DNA of 64,000 nt from Adineta steineri (lineage: Eukaryota; Rotifera; Eurotatoria; Adinetida; Adinetidae). The DNA lies in NCBI GenBank assembly GCA_905250115.1, contig CAJNOI010000097.1, positions 62,001-126,000 on the forward strand. The letters are read 5' to 3'. The notes under the pieces were generated by a model. That model worked only from the letters and a program-made list of their open reading frames with translations. It was not told the DNA's origin and did no database searches. The position numbers and the translations under genes are program-made. Positions within the stretch are counted from its first letter, which is position 1. The number at the start of each line of letters is the position of its first letter. Of the stretch, positions 38,087-49,124 are shown in pieces.

Positions 38087-40330
38087 ATGGCTGGACGAAA
38101 CGAACCAACACCACTTCCTAATTTACCAGGATATACATTTGGAGAAAAACTAGGCGCTGGATCATATGGTACAGTGCTCTATATAAAATTTTTTTAAATT
38201 AATTTCGTTCTTTTTTTAGGCACTGTATATAAAGCAAGACTGATACCGGTACGTTTATCAAACGCTAGTAAAATACTATTAAATGTTTGTTTTCTAAAGA
38301 TTGCTCAAACTCGGCCAAGTTCAGCTATATCTGCTCGTCCAATTTTCTATGCTATTAAATGTATTAGTCGTAAAGCTTTGACTAAAACTACTCCAGATAT
38401 TCTTATCAATGAAATCAAATTACTCAAACACATTAAACATGATAATATTGTAGAAATGTATGATTTTTCGGTAAATGGAATTCTTGTTTTTTTTTTGAAA
38501 TATTATTAATTCGATCTTTTTTTCTTAAAGTGGGATGAAAATTATATATATATTGTTATGGAATATTGTGCTGGTGGTGATATGTCAATGTTTATACGTT
38601 CACGACAGCAATTATCTGAAGCACGTGCTCGACCTTTTGTACAACAAATTGGTAAGAATGTGTAAGTGTTATGAATTAATATTTATTCATTTGTTTTTTC
38701 TTCTATTTTATTTCTTTAAAGCACGAGTATTAAAATTTCTTTATGAAAAAAAACTTAGTCATATGGACTTGAAACCTGAAAATATTCTTTTAACATCAAT
38801 CGATAAACCAATATTAAAAATAGCTGGTAGAATCAAAATAATTTTTATATTATTCTTAATTATAAAACGAAAAATTTGATTAGATTTTGGTGTTGCACAA
38901 TATATTGGAAGACGAGGTAGTACAAGTATTCGTGGAACATTATTATATATGGCACCAGAAATACTTTCTTCACTTCCATACGATAATCGTGTTGATCTTT
39001 GGTCTGTTGGTGTGATACTTTACGGTAAAAAAAATCATCCCATGCTCACACTCGCTTATTTATCCTAATAGAATGCCTCTTTGGTCGACCACCCTTTGTT
39101 TGTTCATCTGTGGATGAACTTATTGGTGAAATCAAATCAAATATTCCAATTGATGTATATTGATTCCTTCGAACATTTATATTTTTTAATAAAATTTTAT
39201 TTGTTGTAATAGATTCCAAATGATACTCGAATTTCATCTGAATGCCGTGATTTACTTGAAGGTTTATTACAACGTGATCCAAATAAACGAATAAGTTTTA
39301 AAGATTTTTTTCGACATCCATTTATCTTTATTGATTTATCATCTCAAATATCGCGTGCAGTAAATATATCTTTTTCTCTTCTTCGTTGATTATATATACT
39401 TTTCAAAAATTTCATTAGGATGAATTTCTTCACAAATCAATTCATTATGAACAATCAGGTAACTTTAAAAAAGCACTTGATTATCGTGTTCGAGCATTAG
39501 ATGAATATGTGGCTATTATCAAAGGTAAAAAGAAATAATGATTTGAATTTTATTTTTCGATACATCGTATTAATTTTCAGTTGATGAAGATGATAATCGA
39601 AGACATCAATTAAGAAGTAAAGTAAAACAAGGTTTGGTTGCTGCTGAAGCATTGAAAAGACGAATGAGAGAAACACATCCTAATTCTGCATCAACCGTAC
39701 CAACTACAACAACAACTGCTGCATCACCACCGGAAAATTGTAAGCTTGTTTTGTCATATCCACTTCAAATACTAAATTTATATAATTTTTTTCTAGTCGA
39801 TTTGAACCATAATAAAGAACTTTCTGATGCTTATCAACACTGTTTAAATGGCAATCAACTTGTAAATACAAACACTCTTTTTTTGTAGATAAACATAAAT
39901 ATTCATTTTTTTATGATAGGTGAGTGTCTTAAGATATGGTCAAGCTTGTGAAGAATATCAAATAGGTTTAAGTGTAATGCTTCGTGCTAGACGAAGTAAG
40001 TGAACAATTTTATTTCTATAGAATTAACTTCTATGATTTTTATATGTATAGCTGAAACAGATCCGGTGAAAAGTAAAATACTTCATGATGTGGTAAATTA
40101 TATTTGAATTCATCTTATCTATCTAATATGATTTTTTTTTGTTGTTTATTTAGATTTCCTTTTATTTAAGTAAAGCTGAATTATGTAAAAATAAAAATGA
40201 AGCGCAACAATTGGATATTAATATGGCAAAAATCCAAGAAGATAGTATACTTGATAATACAATGTTAGATGAATCAAATGTTAATGCAGAAAAAAAATCA
40301 ACATCACAACAAAACTGTTGTTTACAGTGA
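38087..40330 (+). CDS. ULK3: ULK3-like serine/threonine kinase with MIT repeats
   Basis: Fourteen exons: 38087-38168, 38220-38248, 38300-38470, 38531-38651, 38722-38826, 38884-39024, 39072-39154, 39213-39359, 39419-39524, 39581-39739, 39797-39861, 39920-39995, 40052-40092 and 40154-40330, giving 500 aa. Kinase motifs: [15 protein letters not shown] (P-loop), FYAIKCI (Lys about 57), [10 protein letters not shown] (catalytic Asp about 150), DFGVAQ (about 170) and [11 protein letters not shown] in place of HRD resembles the HLD of animal ULK3. The C-terminal half has MIT-like helices ([38 protein letters not shown]). ULK3 acts in Hedgehog signalling, autophagy and the abscission checkpoint through ESCRT-III binding. 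The very C-terminus is CCLQ, not a firm lipidation site. Confidence 0.93.
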
Positions 40331-40663
40331 TCAATCTTTATTCCTTATTTTCCAATCTCTTTGTACTAACTTTATATAAAAAAATTGTAGGATATTAACA
40401 TAAAAGTTTATTATAATAAAATTACTATTAACAATTCAGTTTGTCAAATGCTTTGTTAATATCGTACCAAACTAATCAGTATTCATCGAATAAAAAAAAA
40501 GGGTCCTCCCACGAACTTGCGGATAAGAGTACGAAGTGAGGATTAGTGTGATGCTCAAGGTGTTGTCAAGAAATCAGGGAAACATTTATTCGTAGTGTAA
40601 TAGTCATAGAAGACGTAACAAGTAGAAATAATGAAGATATGAGAGAGAATTTGATAAGTTTAT

Positions 40664-40795
40664 TTCTTCGAAGCTACCAAAGGAAAGAGTCCGTCGAAAA
40701 GTTCGACATGATCGATGTCGCCGTTGTAGAAGCGAGTACCTAAATCATCGATGTGTTTCTGCCTGGCCAATATCTTCAGCGCTTTCTTCTGTTAT
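40664..40795 (-). pseudogene. Possible coding relic (terminal exon fragment)
   Basis: A minus-strand frame of about 43 codons, without a start codon, reads ALKILARQKHIDDLGTRF, then YNGDIDHVELFDGLFP and ends SKK-TAA. Codon choice and composition look protein-like and differ from flanking AT-rich DNA. I do not recognise the family. It is next to repeat sequence and could be part of a mobile element. Confidence 0.3.
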
Positions 40796-40861
40796 GCTCC
40801 CGCTTTAAGCTTGAGAGATTGTTGCCGAAAGATGACTTATACGGCTTGCAAGCAAGCGAGA

Positions 40862-40904
40862 GTGTGGGTGGATCTTCCTGCTTCACACCCATACCCACCC
40901 ACAC
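40862..40904. repeat. Telomere-like hairpin, copy 2 (GTGTGGGTGG / CCACCCACAC)
   Basis: Perfect 10-bp arms at 40862-40871 and 40895-40904 around a 23-nt spacer; extra CACCC units lie beside the right arm. It abuts the tRNA-like block directly. Confidence 0.85.
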
Positions 40905-40906
40905 CC

Positions 40907-40972
40907 TAGCTCAGTTGGTAGAGCATCCGCCTGTTACGCAGTAGGTTCGAAATTCGATTCCTCGTCTGGTCA
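40907..40972 (+). repeat. Degenerate tRNA-like sequence, probably the head of a tRNA-derived SINE
   Basis: Contains an A-box TAGCTCAGTTGGTAGAGC with a good D-stem (GCTC/GAGC), a loop CTGTTAC that would give anticodon GTT (Asn), and a B-box-like TTCGATTCC ending TCTGGTCA. The anticodon stem has two mismatches, the T stem two, and the 5' acceptor half is replaced by ACACCC from the adjacent hairpin. So it is not a working tRNA. Polymerase III promoter boxes plus unrelated downstream sequence suggest a SINE. Confidence 0.6.
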
Positions 40973-41363
40973 TTTCTTTTGCTCCGTTCCGGTGTCATAC
41001 TATACCGCTGGGCGGATTTCGGATGCAAGATTTCCATCTTCAGAGACATGTTTTATTTCGTTTTCAAATTTTTTCTTTTCCGGATTTCTTGATATATTCG
41101 TGTTGGTTAGGCCTGTTTTGCTTCCAAACGTCGCCGGCAAGTTTCGCCGCGTGCATCTTTCGTACATCCCCTGAACCAAGGTCATATTATTAACAAATCT
41201 TAATCTTTCTATGAATATCAAAATGTAAAAATATTACAAATAAAATTTTGAAATTTTTTTATTTAACACTGAAAAACATCTTTATTATTTCTGAAAATCC
41301 CTTATGTTTAATTAAAAGGGAACAAAACAATAATAACAGTGAAAAAAGTAACAACAATTTTTA

Positions 41364-43096
41364 TTATTTCTTTGATCGTTGTTTTTGACGAGAATTTTTA
41401 CCAGGTCGAGATTGTTTTGGTTTACCCTAGCAAAAATATTTCATCATATTAATATTCAATTCTACAATATAATCATATCATACTTTTTTGCCTTTTTGTG
41501 CATGAAATGATGGACGTTCCCATTTATTGGATTTTTTATTAGTTACATCAGCTGAACTATCAGCTGTATTTCGTTTTGAATTTTTCTTTTGACCACCAAA
41601 ACCAAATTTTTTATTTTTATATTCAACTTTACGATTTGTTTTTGACCTTAAATGAAAATCAATATGCATACATATTAATTATTTTTCTAATATTACATTC
41701 GTTTGTTATCATTTCCATTTGGTTTTCCTGCATATCTCTTTCGATCACCAAGAGATTCTTCTAATTCTTCCATACCACCTTGTTTACCTATAAAATAATG
41801 AATAATGTAGATTAATTTAATTGAAATAAATATCATACCTTTTCGAACTTTTTTCATTGTTTTAAGTAATTTTGTTTTATCTTCTTGTCGTTTTAGTAAA
41901 ACTTCTTGTTGAACTTTTTTACCATATAATCTTTGTTCACGTAATTTACGTAATTTTTCACGTTTTTCAATTTCAGATTTGCGATTAACTAAATATTCAC
42001 GAACCTAACAATACAACTAATAAAAAAAATTTAAAATAAGAAAAAATATTAGACTTTTTTCATATGTTCATCTGATTTAGACATTTGAGCATAATAATCT
42101 TCAGGACGTTTTGTTGAAACTTTTTCTTTTTTTAAACGAGGAACAGCTTCAAGAACTGCTGCTTGAGCTTGACGATAACTAAAAGATAGAATTCGTAATT
42201 GTATAATTTTAATAAATTTTAATAATTTACAAAAGCATTTCTCGTTTAAAATCATTATCAGCTAATTCATCCTCATTTGTTGGTAAATCAACTTCATTAA
42301 TTACAACTGGAGCAGTTGTACAATCAAGTCGTTCAATCCATGGTAAATTAAGATACATTTCATCATATTTAGCTTTAAGTACATCCTAAAACATATCTAT
42401 GTCAAATATATTTATAATAAAAATAATTTCCATACTTTATTGTTGATTAATGGTCTTCTTGGTTTTTGTTCAATATTTAAACCAGGTTGAAGACGACCTT
42501 CTTGAAATGCTTTTTGAAGCTAAAAATAAAAAATAAATATACTTGAACCCTTTCAGACTTAATATTTCATATAGACAGTGGGTGTGGGTTTGGTTAATGA
42601 ATCAGAAGAATACCCACACCATTCTAGAAATAGCGCTTCAGGAATATATCAAGTGTACTAACTGAGTAATCTCATTAATGCTATAATTCTCATATAGATG
42701 TATTCACCAAAATCTCTTCTAAGCCAGAGAGAACACTGTTTCTATATTTTTTTTGCATTTGCAAGTTATTTCAAAGATTACGAAACTTGAAAAGAAAACC
42801 CTTGATTTACAGAGAAGATGAAATGAATAATTATGAGTTATTTTTCATCTATGTACTGAATGTATGTAATTATATATCTGTCAAAAGTGACCTTATACTT
42901 CCATTACCTTCTAAAGTCAACTTTGACATATCTATTAACAAAGTTTCTATTTTCGTATAAACTATAGCACTGAAGGACAATGTAAGAATATTATAGATAA
43001 AGATTGTATTCAATTGCTTACTTCAGCATCATCCATTTCACTGTCAAGATCGTCATCCATCCCATTGTTGATTTCATTTTCAGAATCACTAGACAT
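41364..43096 (-). CDS. EBNA1BP2: EBP2 (EBNA1BP2) rRNA-processing protein
   Basis: Eight exons: 43022-43096, 42436-42519, 42231-42385, 42055-42178, 41839-42004, 41697-41787, 41484-41646 and 41364-41426, giving 306 aa, the same as human EBP2. Acidic N-terminus (MSSDSENEINNGMDDDLDSE), then LQKAFQEGRLQPGLN, LNLPWIERLDCT, DDFKREM-like NDFKREMLFYRQAQAAV, a charged coiled-coil REYLVNRKSEIEKREKLRKL, and a basic Lys/Arg tail (GFGGQKKNSKRNT; SRPGKNSRQKQRSKK). The family acts in nucleolar 27S pre-rRNA processing and 60S assembly. Intron 1 is about 500 nt and carries a telomere-like hairpin at 42581-42620. The intron between exons 4 and 5 has a non-consensus donor GTCTAA. Confidence 0.94.
42581..42620. 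repeat. Telomere-like hairpin, copy 3 (GGTGTGGGT / ACCCACACC)
   Basis: Perfect 9-bp arms at 42581-42589 and 42612-42620 with a 22-nt spacer, inside intron 1 of the EBP2 gene. The left arm is preceded by GTG and followed by TTGG. Confidence 0.85.
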
Positions 43097-43216
43097 AATT
43101 GCAATGTATAATCTAAAATGTTTTGAACAATAAAAATCGCATTCACTCTTAATAGAACACAGAAAAAAAACAAAAATATATCGAGTTTATTGAACATATA
43201 TACAAAACAGATATTA

Positions 43217-44123
43217 TTATCTATTTTCATTTTTTTCAATATCATCAATAATTTTTACAAGAATATCTTTAATAACTTGATTAAGTAAACGTGTTACTGC
43301 GTTACTTGTTGGTGGTTGTTCAGTTTTTTTTATAATTTGTACATCTGTTTTTATTGGTTGTACTACATCTATTTTTATTGGTTTTTGTTTAGCTTTAATA
43401 AGATTATCATCATTTTCTTGAAGTTTATTCATTGATGTTTGATATAAATTTAATAAAATATCAATATTATTTTCAAATTCATATTCATATAAAACTTTTT
43501 TTATAGCAATCATTGAATTTATTGTATCAGTTAGATACCAAATAAAACCATTTTGTGTAACACGTATACGAAAATTTTTAACAATACGATTAAAATGACT
43601 AATTAGTTGTGAATGTTGTAATTTTTCACATAATGCTAATGAACAACGTAAAATATGACCTTGATTTAAATGACCAAAATCAGATTTTTTTTTCGTACGA
43701 TCAATTGATTGACATGATAATTCAGTTTGTGTCCAAGAATCTGTACGTATAACACGAGCAAAAACAACACTTAAACGATTCATTGTATTACGAGCAGGTA
43801 AACGACCTTCATCAAATGATGTAATTGGTAAAATAGCTGATTCAGAACTATTTATATCGACGAGAAATAAGTCCGGTGTACGAACTATAATAATACCAAT
43901 AACAAGATCGGATTCTTTAGGTTCATAGATACGAGGAATAGAAATAAAATTATCTTGTGTTGTTTGTTTTGACGAAGCCGACGATAAGATTCCATGAGTA
44001 TGAACAATACATGACGAATGATCACGTTCACCGGGTAGACGATATAGAGATTTCTATTTGAAAAAAGCTTGTAAAATTATAAAATAAATTAAGAATGTTT
44101 ACCATCGTTGTTGATGAAGTCAT
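43217..44123 (-). CDS. EXOSC3-like: RNA exosome S1/KH subunit, EXOSC3 (Rrp40)-like
   Basis: Two exons, 44103-44123 and 43217-44053, giving 285 aa. The order of features fits an exosome cap subunit: N-terminal strand region (YRLPGERDH), an S1-like domain with SDLVIGIIIVRTPDLFLVDI and SAILPITSFDEGRLPARN, then the KH-like part with GHLNQGHILRCSLALCEKL and RVTQNGFIWYLTD. The layout VIG-x-V...D-L-F-x-V-D-I and the length agree best with Rrp40/EXOSC3; Rrp4/EXOSC2 is the alternative. The C-terminal 60 residues are Lys/Ile-rich and not part of the known fold. Role: RNA path at the cap of the 3'-5' exosome. Confidence 0.75.
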
Positions 44124-44289
44124 AAAAATAAAATATTTAAATCTATAATTTCATTAAAAGAAAAGTTAAGACTCCCGATTTATTAAATAAAAACAACTCA
44201 TTCTTTTCAGCAATGCCTAAGATTCTTGTATGGGTTTCTTTAGATTTTATGGAAAAATAAGAAACAAGTTTATCTAAAATAAAAAGATT

Positions 44290-46339
44290 TTATTTAATTT
44301 GTCGTAATTTTTCGAGTTTTAAAGGTAATAAATCAATCATTTCTTTACAAATACTATATTCTTGTTCGATATATTCACGTGAATTTGGATGTTTATCAAC
44401 ATAATTAACAATAATTTTATATTGATTTAAACTTTGTTGAAGATTTTCAAGACGATTATCAATAAATTTCGAATAAAATCTTGCTATATAAAAATGTGCT
44501 AATAAAACAGGTCGAACATATTCATCGGCATAAGTTTCAGGTTTTTCTTTGGTTTTTTTATCATTCATTGTTGAGAGGAAACGTTCAAATGTTGAAATAC
44601 CAAGTTTAGTTAAATGAGATATTTTTTCGATTGTTTTATTTGAATTTAAATCACTTTTTTGTTCTAATTTAAGATCAAGTAACATTGAATAACATTCACC
44701 TAATTCAAATAATAATTGACGCATTATATATAAATAATGTTCTTCACTTATTTCTCCACATAATGTTGATAATAAATCAATTCGACGTTTATGCATTTTA
44801 CATTTACGATCAATATTTGATTCAAAAAAAACTAATTTAGAATATAATTGACTTGTATCTTGACATAATTCAACATGATCAGTAACAAAACCATCGAGAA
44901 TATAATAAGATTTAGCTGAATCGATTTTATCCATAGCAAAAAGAAATACTTGTCGAGCTTGATCATAATCAAGAATAAAAGAACATGTGATTGTTGGTGG
45001 TGGAAGAGAGAGTTTAAATTGAAATTGTGGTGTTGTAGAAGAACGAACGATTTCATTTGGATTAACATCACGATCAGCTGCTTGAAGAAGACGATCAGAT
45101 GAATCACCTAGAATTTCGCAAGTCTATCATCAGTATACATTTTCTATGAAAAAATGCAATTCTTCTGAGAACTGAAAGATGATTTCTCCTATGAGAATTA
45201 AATATCAACAGCACTCAGATAGTCTAATCTTCCATGTAATTGTCAGTTGAGGGAAAGTTATTGTTTCTTCATCGTGCTGATAAGATTCTTTAGCATAGAT
45301 TCGAACCTTTCTATTTCAAGTATTTTATCCATTCAATCAATCTTACTTAATAAATTAACTGCATATTTCACCCAACAACGTTTAAAACTTGCTATTCGTT
45401 CAGCTAATTTATCATTCTCAGCATGAGTTGATGGAACATTTTCTAACATTTTATCAGCACACATAAGACAATGTCTTGCTGTAGCAAAATCATGATTTGT
45501 CATATAATATTGTGATAATGTTGCACAATTTGTTGCCCAATCGAATGGATCAAAATGTTTACTATGATTTGTATTGAACATTGTCAATTGTCGTTCAAGT
45601 GTTAAACGACAATAATTAGCGGATTCATTTTTTTGATCAAGTTTTCCATAGATTTGTGCAAGATAAAATAAAGTATGTGTATATGTTTGTTCGAATTCTT
45701 GACGACGATCATCTGCTTGAATTGATGTATCAATATGAATTATTTCACGTAAAAGATAAGGTTCTATTACTAATGATTTATTATAAAGATCTTCGGTTTG
45801 TTTAGCAATTTCAATAGCATCATTATATTGTTCAAAGGATGTACGAATAAGAATTAATTGATTGAGTAAATTTAAACTAAGAGAACAAAGTAATGGATGA
45901 TAAAGAGCTTGTTCAATTGATGTTAAAATTGAACGTAAACGAGATTCACCTTCACTTCTTTCTTCCGTATCACTGTAGATTGCAGCAATATGATAATCAA
46001 GTAATAAATGGATTAAATAACGATGTTTTTTTGAAACTAAAAATATTATAAGTTGATTTAAATTGAAAACTAATTTTATAATAATCTACCGGATAGTTCT
46101 TTTGCTTGTTGATCAGATTGAATCATAATAAATTTTTTCTTATCATCTTCTTCGATCAGATCTAAAGTTTGGAATTCTTTTTCTAGATTATCTGATTTTT
46201 CATCTATATCTACATCGTATAATTCTTCAAATAATTTTCTTGCTTCATATTTCGATTTATATGGTTCAGTTTCTGAATCATTCAAACTTTGTACATAACA
46301 TTTATCAACTGCAATTAAATATCGTTCGAGAAACGTCAT
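44290..46339 (-). CDS. KIFBP: KIF-binding protein (KBP)
   Basis: Three exons, 46090-46339, 45347-46036 and 44290-45107, giving 585 aa (animal KIFBP about 620). The protein is all-helical with TPR-like pairs. Recognisable blocks: ARKLFEELYDVD near the N-terminus, LLDYHIAAIYSDTEERSEGE, TLFYLAQIYGKLDQKNESAN-YC, WATNCATLSQYYMTNHDFAT-ARHCL, and in the C-terminal half FILDYDQARQVFLFAMDKID and YVRPVLLAHFYIARFYSKFI. KBP binds kinesin motor domains (KIF1, KIF15, KIF18 families) and blocks microtubule attachment. Frame is kept at both junctions. Intron 2 is 239 nt, longer than most here. Confidence 0.92.
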
Positions 46340-46791
46340 CTAGAAAAAAAATAAATTTATAATCATGATCAAAAAATTATATTTCTTTTTTTTGGTAAAA
46401 AAATGGAATACAACATATTTCTTCGATAAAAGTAAATGTTCATATTATCTAACAATATAGGAGAATAAAATATTTCAATGTTTATATTCTCAAAATTATT
46501 CTTTTGCTAAACTTTATTTTTCAAACCTTAAATGAAACAGTCTATCTTTCATATTCAATATAACGAACGAATTAAATTTTAGAAAAAAATAGCGCCATCT
46601 ATCGTAAGTGTATACCCTTATATTTATAGTAAAAAAATATATAATAGATTTTATTTGATAAATATCCAAGACTTGAGTAATTTCTTGTTATACCTCTAAT
46701 ATTTATTCAGTTATCCTATCAAATACTTCTTAAAAATTAACCAATCATTCATTTCTATGTATTGATTCCTTCTTTCAAAGATCGATCTATC

Positions 46792-47265
46792 ATGTTTGCT
46801 AGTAAATTTCTTTCTCCATTAAAATTTTCTCTAATTCAAATACGTTTAACATCGACAAAACTCGGTCCAGTATGTGAATTAATTAAACAAACTATTGAAA
46901 AATCCGATTTAAAACCTTATCATGTTGAACTTGTTAATGATAGTTATAAACATAATGGTAATAAACCTGGAAATGAAACACATTTACAATTAACTGTTAT
47001 ATCACATAAATTTGAAGCTATACCAATGCTTGAAAGACATCGACGTTTAAATGAATTAGTTAAAGATATTGTTAAAGAACATAAAATTCATGCATTAAGT
47101 TTCTATACACCAAATCCAACATTATGGTATGATAGTTTTCGTCGTGGACTTAAATTAGATGAAAAATATCGTACACCACCATGTCTTGGTGGTCGAATTA
47201 AAGAATTAAGTGAACAAACTGATCAACTTATACAAAAACAAACGAAATCAAATGAAATTGTGTAG
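46792..47265 (+). CDS. BOLA1-like: BolA-family protein, probably mitochondrial (BOLA1-like)
   Basis: A single exon of 157 aa from ATG 46792. The N-terminus MFASKFLSPLKFSLIQIRLT is basic and hydroxylated without acids, like a mitochondrial presequence. The BolA core follows: IKQTIEKSDLKPYHVELVND, then GNETHLQLTVISHKFEAIPM with the GSETHF-like turn, and LERHRRLNELVKDIVKEHKI. His and Cys/His ligands for glutaredoxin-bound iron-sulfur clusters lie in this family (the ETH His and RHR His here). BolA1 helps mitochondrial iron-sulfur cluster transfer with GLRX5. A C-terminal extension of about 50 residues goes beyond bacterial BolA. A polyadenylation signal AATAAA is at 47329. Confidence 0.88.
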   Translation: MFASKFLSPLKFSLIQIRLTSTKLGPVCELIKQTIEKSDLKPYHVELVNDSYKHNGNKPGNETHLQLTVISHKFEAIPMLERHRRLNELVKDIVKEHKIHALSFYTPNPTLWYDSFRRGLKLDEKYRTPPCLGGRIKELSEQTDQLIQKQTKSNEIV

Positions 47266-47628
47266 ATAAGGAATCATTCGAACTTTTGTTTAAACAGATT
47301 TAGTAGTTTTCCGTTTGTTTTTTTATTAAATAAAGTTAGACAAGAACATATTAATGTTTACCTTGAATTGTTCTTCAAATAAGTTTTACATTAAAGAATA
47401 TTTGTTATTCAAAAAATCTGAATGAACGAAAAAAAACATTGGTTTCATTTCTAATGAAGAACGATAATTTTTCTTTTTTTTTTAATAATGACAAACAAAT
47501 AGAACATACGTATAGACAAATAATGTACGAAGACAAAAAAACAAACAAACAAAAGAAAAAAAAGGTACATGCAAAGGTCTATTTTTTATTAAATATTCTT
47601 GTGTTTTTTTTTTGTTTCTCGAAATGTT

Positions 47629-48517
47629 TTATTGCGTTGTTGATGGATGTGTAAGACATGCTTGATAAATAATATCAAGAAAATGATCATCATTTTGAAC
47701 AAGATGAAGAAGAACATTACGAAAATGTTCTCGAGACATTATTGGATTTAACTGAGTTGATAAACGATGTTTTATACGTTCAGCACCAATAGCAACAACA
47801 GGTGATGGTGGTGTAGTTGTTATTGGTTCAAATGCAGATGGTGGCATAAGATCAAGTAAATTTTGTGGTGTTGTTTGTTTAGGATAAACTGGACCATCAT
47901 CAATTGAAAGATTTTCTAAACCAGTTTGACTGCGAATATTAAGAAGTCGTTTAAGTGAGGATGTTGGATCTTCTGAATTATTATTATTTCCATTTGTTAA
48001 TGGAATAGGTGATGGAGGAAATTGAATTTGTTCGAGAGGTTTGGGCATTTCTATTGGAGCGATCGATGCTGATGGAATAGTCGGAGTTAAATGTATGAGA
48101 TTTGTATTCATAAGATCAATAGGCATTTGAGGAGGATAGGAATTTATTTGATGTGGTGTTTGCTGTTGCTGCTGTTGTTGTTGTATTTGGTGTTGTTGCT
48201 GCTGTTGAGCTGCAAGAAGTGAGGATGCAGTTAAACGAGTTGGAGTTTGATTGACATTAATACGCGAAGGACCAAATTGTGGTGTTGTAGGAATTGTTGG
48301 ATTGGGTGTCTAAAATAAATTAGTATAGATATTTTTCGGTTGATAGGAAATAAAAGTTTCTTTATTCTTACTATAATTTGTTGTTGCGGCATTTGTTGTC
48401 GATAGATATTAGGTGGTGTTTGTTGAATAGGTATCATCGGTGCTATTTGTCCATTTAATTGTGTTTGAGAATCAATAGGAGCAGAAGATGGTATTGCACG
48501 AACTTGTTGTTGTTGTA

Positions 48518-48575
<58 letters not shown>

Positions 48576-49124
48576 TTGTTGTTGTTCGGCAAGATTTCGT
48601 AAAGCTTGAATATATCGATTAAGAAATGCATGTAACCGAAGGCATTCCGCTTCAGTTAAAAAATGTAAACAGAATACTTCACGTCGACTATTTCGAGCAA
48701 CTTCAAAGAATAAACGTAATTTGTCAGCATGTTGTACCATATCCGAAGTTATTGGTTGTATAAAACTTTTATCTCCATTGATAATTGCAAATGCATATGA
48801 AGGACAAATTTTATTATTAATTATTTGTTGTCTTTCATATGCACATAAGTTGCCTTCGATATTAGGTGAATTTTCCCAACGTAAATCAACTGAATTATAA
48901 GAAAAGACTTTAACTTGACCGATACAATCATATAAACGTGTTGCTTCAGGATCATGTTTACGAATCATTGTACCTATTTCCATTAGAGCTTGTTGAGACA
49001 TTCGATTTGCATTATTATTACTCATTGTCGATGGTGATGATTGAGTATTTGGTGTAAGAACAGGTGTAAACATTGGAGGTACAGCTTTAGGACGGATTAT
49101 TGACGATTGTTTATCGTCTAGCAT
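47629..49124 (-). CDS. DCP1: mRNA-decapping protein DCP1
   Basis: Two exons, 48372-49124 and 47629-48309, giving 477 aa; the start is ATG 49124. The N-terminal EVH1 domain shows ALMEIGTMIRKHDPEATRLY, KVFSYNSVDLRWENS, SYAFAIINGDKSFIQPI and LRLFFEVARNSRREVFCLHF, all typical of DCP1. Two poly-Gln tracts follow (about 48512-48588 and 48161-48210), then Pro-rich linkers. The C-terminal trimerisation helix is SREHFRNVLLHLVQNDDHFL. DCP1 activates the DCP2 decapping enzyme in P-bodies. The CAG/CAA microsatellites are likely variable in length. Confidence 0.94.

Larger units (their letters stand above)
40331..41363. other. Convergent intergenic region with repeat and gene relics
   Basis: Between ULK3 and EBP2, with base composition from about 40500 to 41180 more balanced than its surroundings. 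It holds a telomere-like hairpin (40862-40904), a degenerate tRNA-like block (40907-40972) with a following SINE-like body to about 41180, and a minus-strand open frame of about 43 codons at 40664-40795. No intact gene. Confidence 0.6.

Noticed and set aside
40907..40972. Functional tRNA-Asn gene
   Set aside because: Acceptor stem cannot form and both the anticodon and T stems carry mismatches.
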